Shown: one piece after another, positions 15,073-23,819 of the stretch
Layout: every line of letters starts with the position of its first letter
Position numbering within the stretch: the stretch's first letter is position 1
Assembly: GCA_021847645.1 (NCBI GenBank)
Contig: JAJZQG010000014.1
Coordinates: forward strand, 1 to 62,622
Direction of reading: 5' to 3'
Source: Myxococcales bacterium
GTDB taxonomy: Bacteria > Myxococcota_A > Polyangia > Polyangiales > Polyangiaceae
Length of the DNA: 62,622 nt
The notes under the pieces: generated by a model
Seen by the model: the letters and a program-made list of their open reading frames with translations, nothing else
Told to the model about the DNA's origin: nothing
Database searches by the model: none
Program-made: the position numbers and the translations under genes

Positions 15073-17700
15073 TCACGGAGCACAGACCCAGCGGCCGAGG
15101 ATCGAGTCGATGTCCCGCGACATGCGCAGCTTGCGCTCCTCGGCAACGGCCGGGTTGGCCATGACCATGTCGAGCTGGCGGGTGTGGTGCACCAGGTAGC
15201 CCAGGATCCGCAGCTTGCGGATCATGATGGGCTCGGCGAGCCCTTCGGCGCGCGCGTGAAGCGCGTCACCGTTCTTTTCCACCCGAAAGCCGTAGTCGCC
15301 CAGCAGATCGCCGATCAGATCGACACGCGCGACACGTCGGGCCTGATCGGCCGCTCCTCCCCGGAAACGGAAGCTCGCGTAGTTCTCCCCTGGCCGTTCA
15401 CCCACCAGCGCCTCGATCGTGGCGAAGTGGAATCCGAAACGGGACTGCAGCGTGCAGAACTGCCGCGACACCATGAAGTAGTTGCGCTCGGCGTAGCTGC
15501 CGGCGACCGCCGGATCGAGCTCGGGATTCGCCGTCGCTTGGAACATGACCGACATGAAGCCACCGGCGTCGACCGGCGGCGGACCTTCCCACGGAATCGC
15601 ACTCATGCCTTCCCACAGCGCGAGCATCGGTGTCGACGCGATGTCATCGATGCTCACGAGCCTGCCCGTGACCTCTCGCTTGAAGCCGTCATCCAGGTTG
15701 ATCACCCACAGCTGCATCGGCACGTCGGTGACTAGCTGCTTGCTCGAGCGTTCGGAAAACCGGTGGTCGCGACCGAAGCGAAACATCTCCTCGACGGCCT
15801 TCTCGTGGCAGAATCGAGTAATGTCGTGCAAGGTCTCGCAGCTGTCCGGGTGAAAGGACGGCGATTCCGGATCGTGCAGCGTAAGCGGCACGACGCATCG
15901 CGACACCTGATTGAGCGCCGCGTACACGGGGCTTCCTTCCATCAAGTCGGGGCGTGGGTGCGCGCGCCGCAGGACGGGCTCGGCGCGTCCCGCGTAGATG
16001 ACACGCTGGTCCGCGTCGACGGTGACCAGCGCGCGGTCGCACACCGCGCCCACGGCGCCCTGCAAGGCGAACAGCGCGGGCACCTGGAGCTCGCGCGCCA
16101 CACTGGCGAGGTGCCCCGCGATCGATCCCTGCTCGGTGACGACTGCGGCGGCGCGGTCGAGCACGGGTGCCCACATCGGCAGCGGCTGGGCCGTGAACAG
16201 CACGTCGCCCTCTTCGAACCGGAGCAGATCAGCTGCCTGCCGGATGACGCGAGCCGGGCCGCAACCGACGCCGGGGCTGACCGTGACCCCGCCGCGCAGC
16301 AGCACGGCGCCCTGCGCATCGGCCTGGGCCTCCTGCGCGCCCGCGTCCCTGGCCTCGCTCAACCGCACTGGCCGACACTGCAGGATGAAGATTCGCCGCT
16401 CGCGGTCCATGGCCCATTCGACGTCTTGCGGCGGCCCGAAGTGAGCCTCGAGGACCATGGCGAGCCGGGCCACCGCTCCGGCCTCTTCGCCGGTAATCGA
16501 AGCCGGCGCCCCTCGATCCACGGCCTGATCGCCGGACGGTGGCTCGCCCGACGCTCCCGACGAAGCCATCGACACCGCGGGTTCGCGCGGCAACGATCGC
16601 CCGGAAGCCTCCCGCGGCACCCGAAACACGTCCGGCAGCCCGGCGCCGTCCACCACGCGCTTCGGCAAGCCGCGCACGGCGGTCACCAGCACCGACGGGT
16701 CCGACGGATTCACCGGACTGCGGGAGTACGCGACACCGCCGGCGACGGCGTCGACCATCACCATGCAACCGACGCACATGGCAACAACACTATCGGGGAT
16801 ACCGCGGGTGTAGCGGTAGGTCATGGCCTGCAAGGTGTACTTGCTGGCCACTATCTCCTTGTACGTTTGCAGCAGTTCGTCGACGTCGACGTCGAGGCTG
16901 GACCGGTATTGCCCGGCAAAGGACGCGGCGTCCGAGTCTTCGCCCAGGGCGCTGCTGCGCATCGACACACGCACGCCAGCGCCGCACTCCCGCTCGAGCG
17001 CGCGGTACCCCTCGAGGATCGCGCTGGCCAGTTCGTCGGGCACGGGCGCAGCAATGACGAACTGCTGGATGCTCGAGCTGAGCGCGAGCATCTCGTCGAG
17101 TGCGTCGGCCCCCGCTGCCTGGATGCGACGGTCGATCTCCGCTTGCAGGTCATTGTGCTGTAAAAAACGGGCGTAGCCCGTCGTGGTCACCACGAACCCG
17201 GACGGGACCGGCAGCCGGAGCCTCGAGGCGACCTCCCCCAGAACGGCCATCTTGTTGCCGACCTCGTGCGCCCTGGAACGATCCAGCTGCCGAAGTGGGA
17301 CCACCATGGGGCTCGACGCATCGGGTGGCGCGGCCGCGAGCAACCCCGAAATCTCCTCGTGGATCGCCCGGAACCGGGGCAGCAACGTGGGATAGCTGCC
17401 CGGGGCCAGGGCTTCGAGGTTGCGCACCATCTGCAGCACGTTGACCGCCACGGTGGTCGCCGAACCACGGACGAACCCCATGCCGAACGGCTCGCTGCTG
17501 CGCAGAGCCCGCTCCATGCCCGCCATGGCATCCAGAGCCCGGTTGTTGGCGCCCAGCAGCAGCTTGAAGTTGTGGTAGCGAACCCTGAAGTCGGCACGCA
17601 GACCCTCGACGTTCTCCGGATCGGAACGGGAGTCCTGGGCACCGAAGAGCCGCTTGAGCGCATCGACGATCGTTCCCATCGGAGCCCGAGCCGGCACCAC
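15073..17700 (-). CDS. PEP-synthase-like phosphotransfer protein, atypical C-terminus
   Basis: About 875 aa. An N-terminal ~120-residue helical region is followed by a pyruvate-phosphate-dikinase ATP-binding domain: VGNKMAVLGEVASR, VRVSMRSSALGEDSDAASFA, and VEWAMDRERRIFILQCRP. Next comes the phosphohistidine swivel domain with GSIAGHLASVARELQVP, where His530 matches the catalytic His. The remaining ~300 residues do not resemble the PEP/pyruvate TIM barrel of PEP synthase or PPDK, so the final acceptor is probably not pyruvate. The enzyme may pass phosphate from ATP through His to an unknown substrate or protein. Start is uncertain: GTG 17709 overlaps the previous TGA, GTG 17700 sits ten bases after GGAGG (used here), and ATG 17679 is the first ATG. 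It is last in the kinase-transporter operon. Confidence 0.8.
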   Translation of the reverse strand: MVPARAPMGTIVDALKRLFGAQDSRSDPENVEGLRADFRVRYHNFKLLLGANNRALDAMAGMERALRSSEPFGMGFVRGSATTVAVNVLQMVRNLEALAPGSYPTLLPRFRAIHEEISGLLAAAPPDASSPMVVPLRQLDRSRAHEVGNKMAVLGEVASRLRLPVPSGFVVTTTGYARFLQHNDLQAEIDRRIQAAGADALDEMLALSSSIQQFVIAAPVPDELASAILEGYRALERECGAGVRVSMRSSALGEDSDAASFAGQYRSSLDVDVDELLQTYKEIVASKYTLQAMTYRYTRGIPDSVVAMCVGCMVMVDAVAGGVAYSRSPVNPSDPSVLVTAVRGLPKRVVDGAGLPDVFRVPREASGRSLPREPAVSMASSGASGEPPSGDQAVDRGAPASITGEEAGAVARLAMVLEAHFGPPQDVEWAMDRERRIFILQCRPVRLSEARDAGAQEAQADAQGAVLLRGGVTVSPGVGCGPARVIRQAADLLRFEEGDVLFTAQPLPMWAPVLDRAAAVVTEQGSIAGHLASVARELQVPALFALQGAVGAVCDRALVTVDADQRVIYAGRAEPVLRRAHPRPDLMEGSPVYAALNQVSRCVVPLTLHDPESPSFHPDSCETLHDITRFCHEKAVEEMFRFGRDHRFSERSSKQLVTDVPMQLWVINLDDGFKREVTGRLVSIDDIASTPMLALWEGMSAIPWEGPPPVDAGGFMSVMFQATANPELDPAVAGSYAERNYFMVSRQFCTLQSRFGFHFATIEALVGERPGENYASFRFRGGAADQARRVARVDLIGDLLGDYGFRVEKNGDALHARAEGLAEPIMIRKLRILGYLVHHTRQLDMVMANPAVAEERKLRMSRDIDSILGRWVCAP

Positions 17701-17705
17701 CCGGG

Positions 17706-18413
17706 TCACACCTCCTTCTTTGCCGTCTTCTTCATTTGCAGGCCCACTCCGTCGAACAGGTTGAGGATCGCATAGCCCCACCAAATCGTGTACAGCAAGT
17801 AGAATAGCAGCGCGAAGGCCAGGATGCCCACGTTGGCCGACGCCTTGCGGGCGTCGATGCCGTAGAAGTTGTAGCCCACCTCCACGCCCTTGAGCTGGAC
17901 CTCCTCGACGAAGGCCACTTCCCTTCCCTTGCCCTGAAACTTCAGCGCCTTCTGGATTTCCTTGAGGGAAGTCCACCAAACGAACATGGCTTCGCGCTCC
18001 GGCATCGCGTGGCGCGCGCGCACGGCCGCCCCGTCGTTTCGGAACATCGCCTCCGAGTCCACCAGCGCATCGCCGGCGATCGCCGTCAGGCTGCCGCTGA
18101 CCTTCAGATCGCAACCCGACCGAACCACCGACGCTCCGGCGCCGCGCAGAATAGCTTCTGCCTTCAGCGCGGTGTCGTCGTCCTTGAGCACGATGTCCAC
18201 CTCGATGGGCATGGGCCCCTCTTGGCTCGCCTTGTCGCGCAGTTCGTTGGCATAGTGGCTCGACCCCTTCGCGATGGAGTTGAACAGCCGATCCGACGCG
18301 GCGAAGGCATTGCGCCCCTCTCCGAACGACGGGGTGAAGAGGATGCAGAGGACGGCCGCGAATCCGAGGCTCAGCAACAGGCCAATGACGAATGGCTTCT
18401 TGTTGACGATCAT
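17706..18413 (-). CDS. two-TM membrane protein of TSUP operon, unknown function
   Basis: 235 aa, no family recognised. One helix near residues 8-28, a soluble stretch of ~160 residues, and a second very hydrophobic helix near 190-215 (NVGILAFALLFYLLYTIWW) followed by a Lys-rich tail. With both ends cytoplasmic the middle would be periplasmic. That part contains repeated strand-like segments (MPIEVDIVLKDDD, CDLKVSGSL) and one Cys. Start ATG 18413 overlaps the stop of the TSUP transporter by four bases, and a strong AAGGAGG lies at its own 3' end serving the PEP-synthase-like gene. The tight coupling suggests an accessory subunit or sensor partner of the transporter; this is inference. Confidence 0.78.
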   Translation of the reverse strand: MIVNKKPFVIGLLLSLGFAAVLCILFTPSFGEGRNAFAASDRLFNSIAKGSSHYANELRDKASQEGPMPIEVDIVLKDDDTALKAEAILRGAGASVVRSGCDLKVSGSLTAIAGDALVDSEAMFRNDGAAVRARHAMPEREAMFVWWTSLKEIQKALKFQGKGREVAFVEEVQLKGVEVGYNFYGIDARKASANVGILAFALLFYLLYTIWWGYAILNLFDGVGLQMKKTAKKEV

Positions 18414-19696
18414 GTGCGCTTCGCTCCTCCCCGCAGGATGCTCATGTTGGCAACGAACTCCTTGATGACCCACAGGGCGAAGACGCCCACGATGGCGAAG
18501 AAGACCACGAACCCGATCTTGTCGAAGACGTCCGTCACGCCTTTGGACACCGAGATGATCTTCATTTCGTTGAGCTTGGCAGGGAGAGCGAAGAATCGGT
18601 TGATGAATCCAGCGAGAATGGTAAGGGCGTAGAATCCCCGGATGTGGATGCCCTTGACGACCTTGGTCGTCAGCGCGCCGACCTGGATCCCCAGGAGCGA
18701 GCCGAGCAGCATGCCCATCGCGAGCGTGTAGAAGATGAACCCGTAGACGGCATACTGCGAGATGCAGGCCCAGCCGGCCGTGAAGATGATTTGCAGAATG
18801 TCGGTGCCGACGGTGGTGAAGGACGACACGCCGAGCACGTAGACGAAGATGGGGAAAGTCAGAAAGCCGCCTCCCACACCCATGATCGACGCAGCCACGC
18901 CGACGATGCCACCGGCGATTGCGACGAAGACAGCCGGAATGCGCTTCCCGCCTGGCACCAGGTCCTGGTCGAACGTAATGAGCGGTGGAATCCGCAATCC
19001 CTGCAAGGTGGCCACCATGCCCTTGCCCCCGCCGGCGATCTGACGGCCGTGCTCGCTCTCGCCGTGATGGGCCCCCACCTCGCCGCCCGCCTTGCGCAGC
19101 TTGATGAAGTCGAAGAGCGCGTAGGCGCCAAGAAAGCCCAGCAAGACCACGTACACCACATTGATGAACGTGTCGCTCAGCACCGGATTGGACTCGTAGA
19201 GCTTGCGGTTGATCGAGCCACCCACCGTCGAGCCAACGGCCGAGCCGACCAGAAACGCGATCGCGAGCTTGAGCGAGACGTTGCCCAGCTTCTTGTGGAC
19301 CGCCGTGCCCATGATGGCCTTCGCGAAGATGTGGAACAGGTCGGTGCCGACGGCGAGAATGCCCTTGACGCCCACGCTCATCAGGGCCGGCGTGATGATG
19401 AAGCCACCGCCGGCGCCGATACAGCCGGTAATGAGACCCGCGCACAGGCCGACCAGGATGGATGCGCCGAAGATCGTCGGCGTGTAGAACGAGGGTGCGT
19501 AGGCCTCCTTGCCGCCCAGCATCGCGGGCAGGTCCGCCGCCTGTGCCACCGACACCAGCAGGATGGGCAGCACCGTCAACGCAAGGAGCCACCTGCGCTT
19601 CCTGCATCCGAGGATGTTGCTCGCCATCTCGCACTCCCACCTAGCGTGGGCCTGCGCCGCTGACTCGAAGAGCCGATACACCTGTCGAATCGTCAT
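18410..19696 (-). CDS. TSUP (TauE/SafE) anion transporter
   Basis: 428-aa polytopic membrane protein of the TSUP family, whose known members move sulfite, sulfoacetate, thiosulfate or other anionic organic sulfur or carbon compounds. Two homologous halves are visible, each starting with a glycine-rich helix: ITGCIGAGGGFIITPALMSVG and VAASIMGVGGGFLTFPIFVYV. Both repeats keep the paired Gly motif. Preceding the first helix is a ~25-residue cytoplasmic segment (RQVYRLFESAAQAHARWE) seen in long TSUP proteins; a central loop of ~60 residues carries a His/Glu-rich stretch. ATG 19696 is chosen because GGAGAGG lies seven bases upstream; ATG 19744 and ATG 19627 are alternatives. Two-component genes precede it, so transport is probably signal-dependent. 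Confidence 0.88.
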   Translation of the reverse strand: MTIRQVYRLFESAAQAHARWECEMASNILGCRKRRWLLALTVLPILLVSVAQAADLPAMLGGKEAYAPSFYTPTIFGASILVGLCAGLITGCIGAGGGFIITPALMSVGVKGILAVGTDLFHIFAKAIMGTAVHKKLGNVSLKLAIAFLVGSAVGSTVGGSINRKLYESNPVLSDTFINVVYVVLLGFLGAYALFDFIKLRKAGGEVGAHHGESEHGRQIAGGGKGMVATLQGLRIPPLITFDQDLVPGGKRIPAVFVAIAGGIVGVAASIMGVGGGFLTFPIFVYVLGVSSFTTVGTDILQIIFTAGWACISQYAVYGFIFYTLAMGMLLGSLLGIQVGALTTKVVKGIHIRGFYALTILAGFINRFFALPAKLNEMKIISVSKGVTDVFDKIGFVVFFAIVGVFALWVIKEFVANMSILRGGAKRT

Positions 19697-19703
19697 GCGA
19701 CTA

Positions 19704-19710
19704 CCTCTCC
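19704..19710 (-). promoter_or_regulatory. ribosome binding site deciding TSUP start
   Basis: GGAGAGG on the minus strand, seven bases before ATG 19696. It favours this start over the in-frame ATG codons at 19744 and 19627 and keeps the amphipathic N-terminal segment in the protein. Confidence 0.55.
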
Positions 19711-19744
19711 GGAGCAATGGATGCTGGCAAGATTCAGTGGGCAC

Positions 19745-20152
19745 TCACCGGCTCTGACCGCCGGCTCCCTGCGCCTTCGCCAGGCACCGCCTGCGATGCG
19801 CGTCCTGGACGCGTGCCATCAGCGTGTCGATGTCCGCGGGCTTCATCAGGTAGTCGAAGGCGCCCAGATCCATGCCGCGCATCGCTACGTCCGCGTTGGC
19901 GTGCCCGCTCAGCAGAATCACCTCCAACGTGGGATCGGCCTCCTTGATCCGACGCAGCGTCTCGATGCCGTCCATGTCCGGCATCCGCACGTCGAGCACC
20001 ACCACGTCGACCCCGTGCTCTGCCACGATGCGAAGCGCCTCCCGCCCCGTGTCCACCGAGAGCAGATTGAACCGGCGCTTGCGCAGGCGCTTCGCCACGA
20101 CCTCTCTGAAATCGCTCTCGTCGTCGACGAGCAACACCGTACAGCCATCCAT
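19745..20152 (-). CDS. receiver-only response regulator
   Basis: 135-aa CheY-like receiver with no output domain. Acidic pocket LLVDDESD, phosphoacceptor Asp54 in VVVLDVRMPDMDG, switch Ser/Thr in LLSGHA, and the conserved Lys in FDYLMKPAD are all present. It ends shortly after the receiver with a basic tail. It therefore signals by protein contact rather than DNA binding. The gene lies between the hybrid kinase gene (134 bp upstream) and the TSUP gene (48 bp downstream) on the same strand, so its partner is probably one of these membrane proteins or the PEP-synthase-like protein. Confidence 0.88.
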   Translation of the reverse strand: MDGCTVLLVDDESDFREVVAKRLRKRRFNLLSVDTGREALRIVAEHGVDVVVLDVRMPDMDGIETLRRIKEADPTLEVILLSGHANADVAMRGMDLGAFDYLMKPADIDTLMARVQDAHRRRCLAKAQGAGGQSR

Positions 20153-20286
20153 GTTTCGCCTCCGCGTTGCGCGAGCGCCGTCACGCGGTCGGTCTATCAC
20201 GTATTGCGGGACCAACTCCGAGCAGCTCGCTGCGGAATGAGATTCCTATCTTGCCGACTGAACCCGATTCTGAGCCTAGCTGCGCG

Positions 20287-21651
20287 CTAGAGCCTGCGCA
20301 TCGTAATTTCCTTGATACGAGCCTCCAGGATTTTGTTCTCCTGGCTTTCCTTGCGCCGTTTGGCCGCCATGATGCGCGACAGCAGGTGGTCGACGTCGCA
20401 AGGCTTGAGCGCATAGTCGAACGCCCCCGCCTTCATCCCGTCCACTGCCGCCTCCAGCGTCCCTTGCCCCGAGAGCAGAATCACCTCCGCCAACGGGCGC
20501 GTTCGCTTGATTTCCCCCAGCGCCGTCGGCCCGTCCATGCCCGGCATCCGCACGTCCAGCAGCACGACGTCCACGAAGTGATGAGCCTCCAATGTCCTGA
20601 GCGCCTCGGCTCCCGTTCGGGCCGACAGCACCTTGGCGCCCCGCCGCTCCAACCTGCGCCCAAGCACCTCCACGAACCCCGCTTCGTCGTCGACGATCAA
20701 CACGACGACGTCCATGGGCTCGCCCGTCGCGCCCGGGTCGGAGACGACCGCCGACGCTTGCGTACGCACGGCCGCCTCCGCGGCGTTCAGGCGGACCGAG
20801 AAGTTCGTGCCCTGCCCCGGGGTGCTCTCGACAGCAATGGTTCCGTTCATGTTGAGGACGATCCCGTGGCAGATGGACAGCCCGAGCCCAGTGCCCTTGC
20901 CCACGGGCTTGGTGGTGAAGAACGGGTCGAAGATGCGGGCTATGTCTTCCTTGGGAATCCCGCGCCCCGTGTCGCTCACGGTCACTACGACGTAGTCCCC
21001 TTCGCCGCGCGTCTTGACCGTGACCGTCCCACCGGGTTGGGTGGCGTCGATCGCGTTGTTGACCAGGTTGACCAGCACTTGCTGCAGCCCGGACGCGGAC
21101 GCCCGGCAGACCGGAAGCGCGGAAGCCAGCTCGTCGCCAAGCGAGACTCCGCCGTCCGCTGCCCGCGAGGCGGAAAGCCGCAGCACTTCCCGGACCACCT
21201 CGTTGACATCGACCTTCTCGATCTTAACCGCGGTGCGCTGGGCAAAGCTCAGCAGGTTGCGGGTGATCTCGCGGACCCGTGCCCCCTGCGTCTGAATCTG
21301 CCGGACCGACCGGCGCAACTCGGACAAGTTCGTGCACGAGGCGAACTCCTCCTCGTCGAGCAGGTCGGCCATCCAGCCGGCTTCCTCCACCATGATCGCG
21401 ACCGGGTTGTTGATCTCGTGCGCAAGCCCGCCCGCCAGATCCCCCAAGGACGCCAGCTTCATCGTCGTCGATGGCGCCTCCGGCTCTTGGCGCGGCTCGC
21501 CGCCCGGAGCCGACGGCTTCAGCGCGACAGGCTGCGCCGCGGCAGCGCGCTCTCGCGGCCCGGCGACGGACGGGAGCGCGCGCCGACGGACCATCGCGAC
21601 GACGACGACGGCGCCGATCACCAAGACCAGCAGGACGGTCAGGAGCTCCAT
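20287..21651 (-). CDS. hybrid sensor histidine kinase
   Basis: 454 aa. One N-terminal transmembrane helix (residues 2-20) followed by a short Pro/Ala linker and no obvious sensor domain. The kinase core follows: H-box GLAHEINNPV with His78, N-box LVNNAIDA near 197, G1 DTGRGIP and G2 GTGLGLS. A receiver domain occupies ~312-435, with phosphoacceptor Asp366 in VVLLDVRMPG. The C-terminus is a charged helix. Since it has no periplasmic domain, it may sense through the adjacent transporter or membrane protein. It is the first gene of the five-gene minus-strand run and likely controls phosphorylation of the receiver protein encoded next to it. Confidence 0.9.
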   Translation of the reverse strand: MELLTVLLVLVIGAVVVVAMVRRRALPSVAGPRERAAAAQPVALKPSAPGGEPRQEPEAPSTTMKLASLGDLAGGLAHEINNPVAIMVEEAGWMADLLDEEEFASCTNLSELRRSVRQIQTQGARVREITRNLLSFAQRTAVKIEKVDVNEVVREVLRLSASRAADGGVSLGDELASALPVCRASASGLQQVLVNLVNNAIDATQPGGTVTVKTRGEGDYVVVTVSDTGRGIPKEDIARIFDPFFTTKPVGKGTGLGLSICHGIVLNMNGTIAVESTPGQGTNFSVRLNAAEAAVRTQASAVVSDPGATGEPMDVVVLIVDDEAGFVEVLGRRLERRGAKVLSARTGAEALRTLEAHHFVDVVLLDVRMPGMDGPTALGEIKRTRPLAEVILLSGQGTLEAAVDGMKAGAFDYALKPCDVDHLLSRIMAAKRRKESQENKILEARIKEITMRRL

Positions 21652-22054
21652 CGACTCGTAGCTCGTTCCTCGGGTCTGAAGCCAACTCGGGTCAGCAGGG
21701 CACGGGCACCGGAGGAGTTACCGGCGAGCCGCCAGTGCTGATCGTAGCCGAACCGAAACCAAGTGCACAGCCACCAGGCGCCCGCCTACGGCGACGCGGC
21801 TCGTTCGCAGGCACGAAACCGCATGAACCGATCGGGCCCGTGGTGCATCCCGCGCCGGTACGCCCCTACATCGCCCAGAGCCGACGTCCCTCGTTCTGGC
21901 AACCACGCCGCGACCTCGGTTCGATATCGGACCAGAGCCCAACACGACCAGCGAAATCGCCAACCGAGCTGCCATGCGATCGGTCACTTCAGAATCGCCG
22001 CAGCCACCGACGGCGGTTGTTCCCAAAGCGCGTGTCTGCGGTAGGCTAACGTGC
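21652..22054. other. divergent intergenic region, 403 bp
   Basis: Lies between the histidine kinase (minus) and the amino-acid permease (plus). No protein is recognisable in any frame. It should hold the promoters of both units. A possible -10 (TAGGCT, 22042-22047) lies seven bases before the permease ATG; I could not place a convincing promoter for the kinase operon. Confidence 0.6.
22042..22047 (+). promoter_or_regulatory. candidate -10 of a leaderless transcript
   Basis: TAGGCT matches the TANNNT pattern and ends seven bases before the permease ATG, with no Shine-Dalgarno between them. TTGTTC at 22017-22022 is a possible but distant (19 bp) -35 element. Confidence 0.3.
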
Positions 22055-23596
22055 ATGCCGTCCCCGCTGTTCGCCAAAAAGCCGCTCTCCCTGCTGCTCG
22101 AGGAAATGAAGGGAGAGAACCGACTGCGCCGTGTCCTCGGTCCCGTCCAGCTCACGAGCTTGGGCGTGGGCGCCATCATCGGCACGGGCATCTTCGTTCT
22201 CACCGGCCAGGCGGCCCATGACAAGACCGGCCCTGCCCTCGTGCTGTCGTTCGTCGTGGCGGGCCTGGCCTGCATCTTCGCCGCGCTCAGCTACGCCGAG
22301 TTCGCGTCCATGGTGCCGGTCGCGGGTTCCGCCTACACCTACGCGTATGCCACCCTGGGCGAGCTGTTCGCCTGGATCATCGGCTGGGACCTCATCCTGG
22401 AATACGCCGTAGGCTCGGCCACCGTCGCCCACGGCTGGTCGCACTACTTCCAGGACTTCCTCAAGGCTCTCGGCGGCCACGTCCCCTACGTGCTCACCCG
22501 AGCCCCCTTCGACTACGACCCGGCTCTGGGAAGAATCGTGGGCACCGACGCCTGGTTCGACCTGCCGGCCATCGTCATCACCGGGATCGTCACAGCGCTC
22601 CTGGTGAAGGGGATTCGCGAGAGCGCCAGCTTCAACGCCACGATGGTCGGCATCAAGGTCGCTATCGTGTTCTTCGTCATCGCGGTCGGCGCTTTCTTCG
22701 TCAATCCGCACAACTGGCACCCGTTTGCGCCCTACGGGCTGACGGGCATCAGCTTTTTCGGCCACACCGTGGCGGGCCAGACCGGAAAGGGCGGCGAGCC
22801 GCTGGGCATGCTCGCCGGCTCGGCGACGATCTTCTTCGCGTACATCGGATTCGACTCGGTCTCCACGCACGCCGAGGAGGCCAAGCACCCCCAGCGCGAC
22901 GTGCCCATCGGGATCATCGCGTCTCTGCTGTTGTGCACGGGTCTGTACATCGCCGTCGCGGCCGTGCTCACGGGCATGGTGCCGTTCAACAGGATCAACA
23001 TCGACGCGCCGGTCTCCGACGCGTTCGCCCAGGTCGGCCTGCCCTGGGCACAGCTGCTCATCTCCATCGCAGCGGTCGCGGGCATCACGTCGGTGTTGCT
23101 GGTGCTGATGCTCAGCCAGCCCCGGGTGATGTTGGCGATGGCGCGCGACGGGCTGGTTCCGCAGAGCTTCTTCGGTGCCGTGCACCCGCGCTTCCGCACG
23201 CCGTGGAAGTCCACCATCCTTACCGGCCTGTTCGTCGCTGTCCTGTCGGCGTTCTTGCCCCTGCGGATCCTGGCGGAGCTGGTGAACATCGGCACGCTGC
23301 TGGCCTTCGTGATCGTCTGTGCCGCCGTGCTCATCATGCGCAAGACCCACCCGGACGCCGTGCGCCCCTTCCGTGCACCGCTGGTGCCGCTCACGCCCAT
23401 CCTCGGAATCCTCATTTGCCTGCTGCTGATGTTCTCTCTGCCCGCCGAGAACTGGTTGCGTCTCGTCGTCTGGCTCGCCCTCGGTTTCGTCGTGTACTTC
23501 TCCTATGGGCGCCACCACAGCGTCCTGGCGAAGGCTCGCGCTGCCGACTCCAAGCGCGAGAGCGTGGCGCAGGCCGAGGCGGACGAAGCGGTCTGA
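22055..23596 (+). CDS. APC-family amino-acid permease
   Basis: 513-aa polytopic membrane protein with about 12 helices, of the amino acid-polyamine-organocation (CAT-like) family. The unwound first helix motif GVGAIIGTGIFVLTG is intact, as is the later FFAYIGFDSVSTHAEE segment typical of cationic/neutral amino-acid permeases. It should carry amino acids by proton symport or exchange across the inner membrane; specificity is not readable. ATG 22055 gives the expected short cytoplasmic N-terminus (PLFAKKPLSLLLEEM). No Shine-Dalgarno is visible; the transcript may be leaderless. The downstream gene is 223 bp away and probably separate. Confidence 0.9.
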   Translation: MPSPLFAKKPLSLLLEEMKGENRLRRVLGPVQLTSLGVGAIIGTGIFVLTGQAAHDKTGPALVLSFVVAGLACIFAALSYAEFASMVPVAGSAYTYAYATLGELFAWIIGWDLILEYAVGSATVAHGWSHYFQDFLKALGGHVPYVLTRAPFDYDPALGRIVGTDAWFDLPAIVITGIVTALLVKGIRESASFNATMVGIKVAIVFFVIAVGAFFVNPHNWHPFAPYGLTGISFFGHTVAGQTGKGGEPLGMLAGSATIFFAYIGFDSVSTHAEEAKHPQRDVPIGIIASLLLCTGLYIAVAAVLTGMVPFNRINIDAPVSDAFAQVGLPWAQLLISIAAVAGITSVLLVLMLSQPRVMLAMARDGLVPQSFFGAVHPRFRTPWKSTILTGLFVAVLSAFLPLRILAELVNIGTLLAFVIVCAAVLIMRKTHPDAVRPFRAPLVPLTPILGILICLLLMFSLPAENWLRLVVWLALGFVVYFSYGRHHSVLAKARAADSKRESVAQAEADEAV

Positions 23597-23819
23597 CGCG
23601 CGCACGGGCAGACCGGTCGATGACCACGATGCGACCGCACTCCACGTGGTGAGGTGTCGAGTCTCCCGGCGTGCAGCCGCCCTGACGCAACGCGGTGTCC
23701 GGATGGCGAGAGCCGCGTTCCGGGAGGACGGGCGGCGGGACCTGCTCGACCTTATTTGGTTCTGGCCGTCGGCCGGCCGTGCAAGGATGGATCGTGCTTT
23801 CATCGCGGGCGGAGAACCC

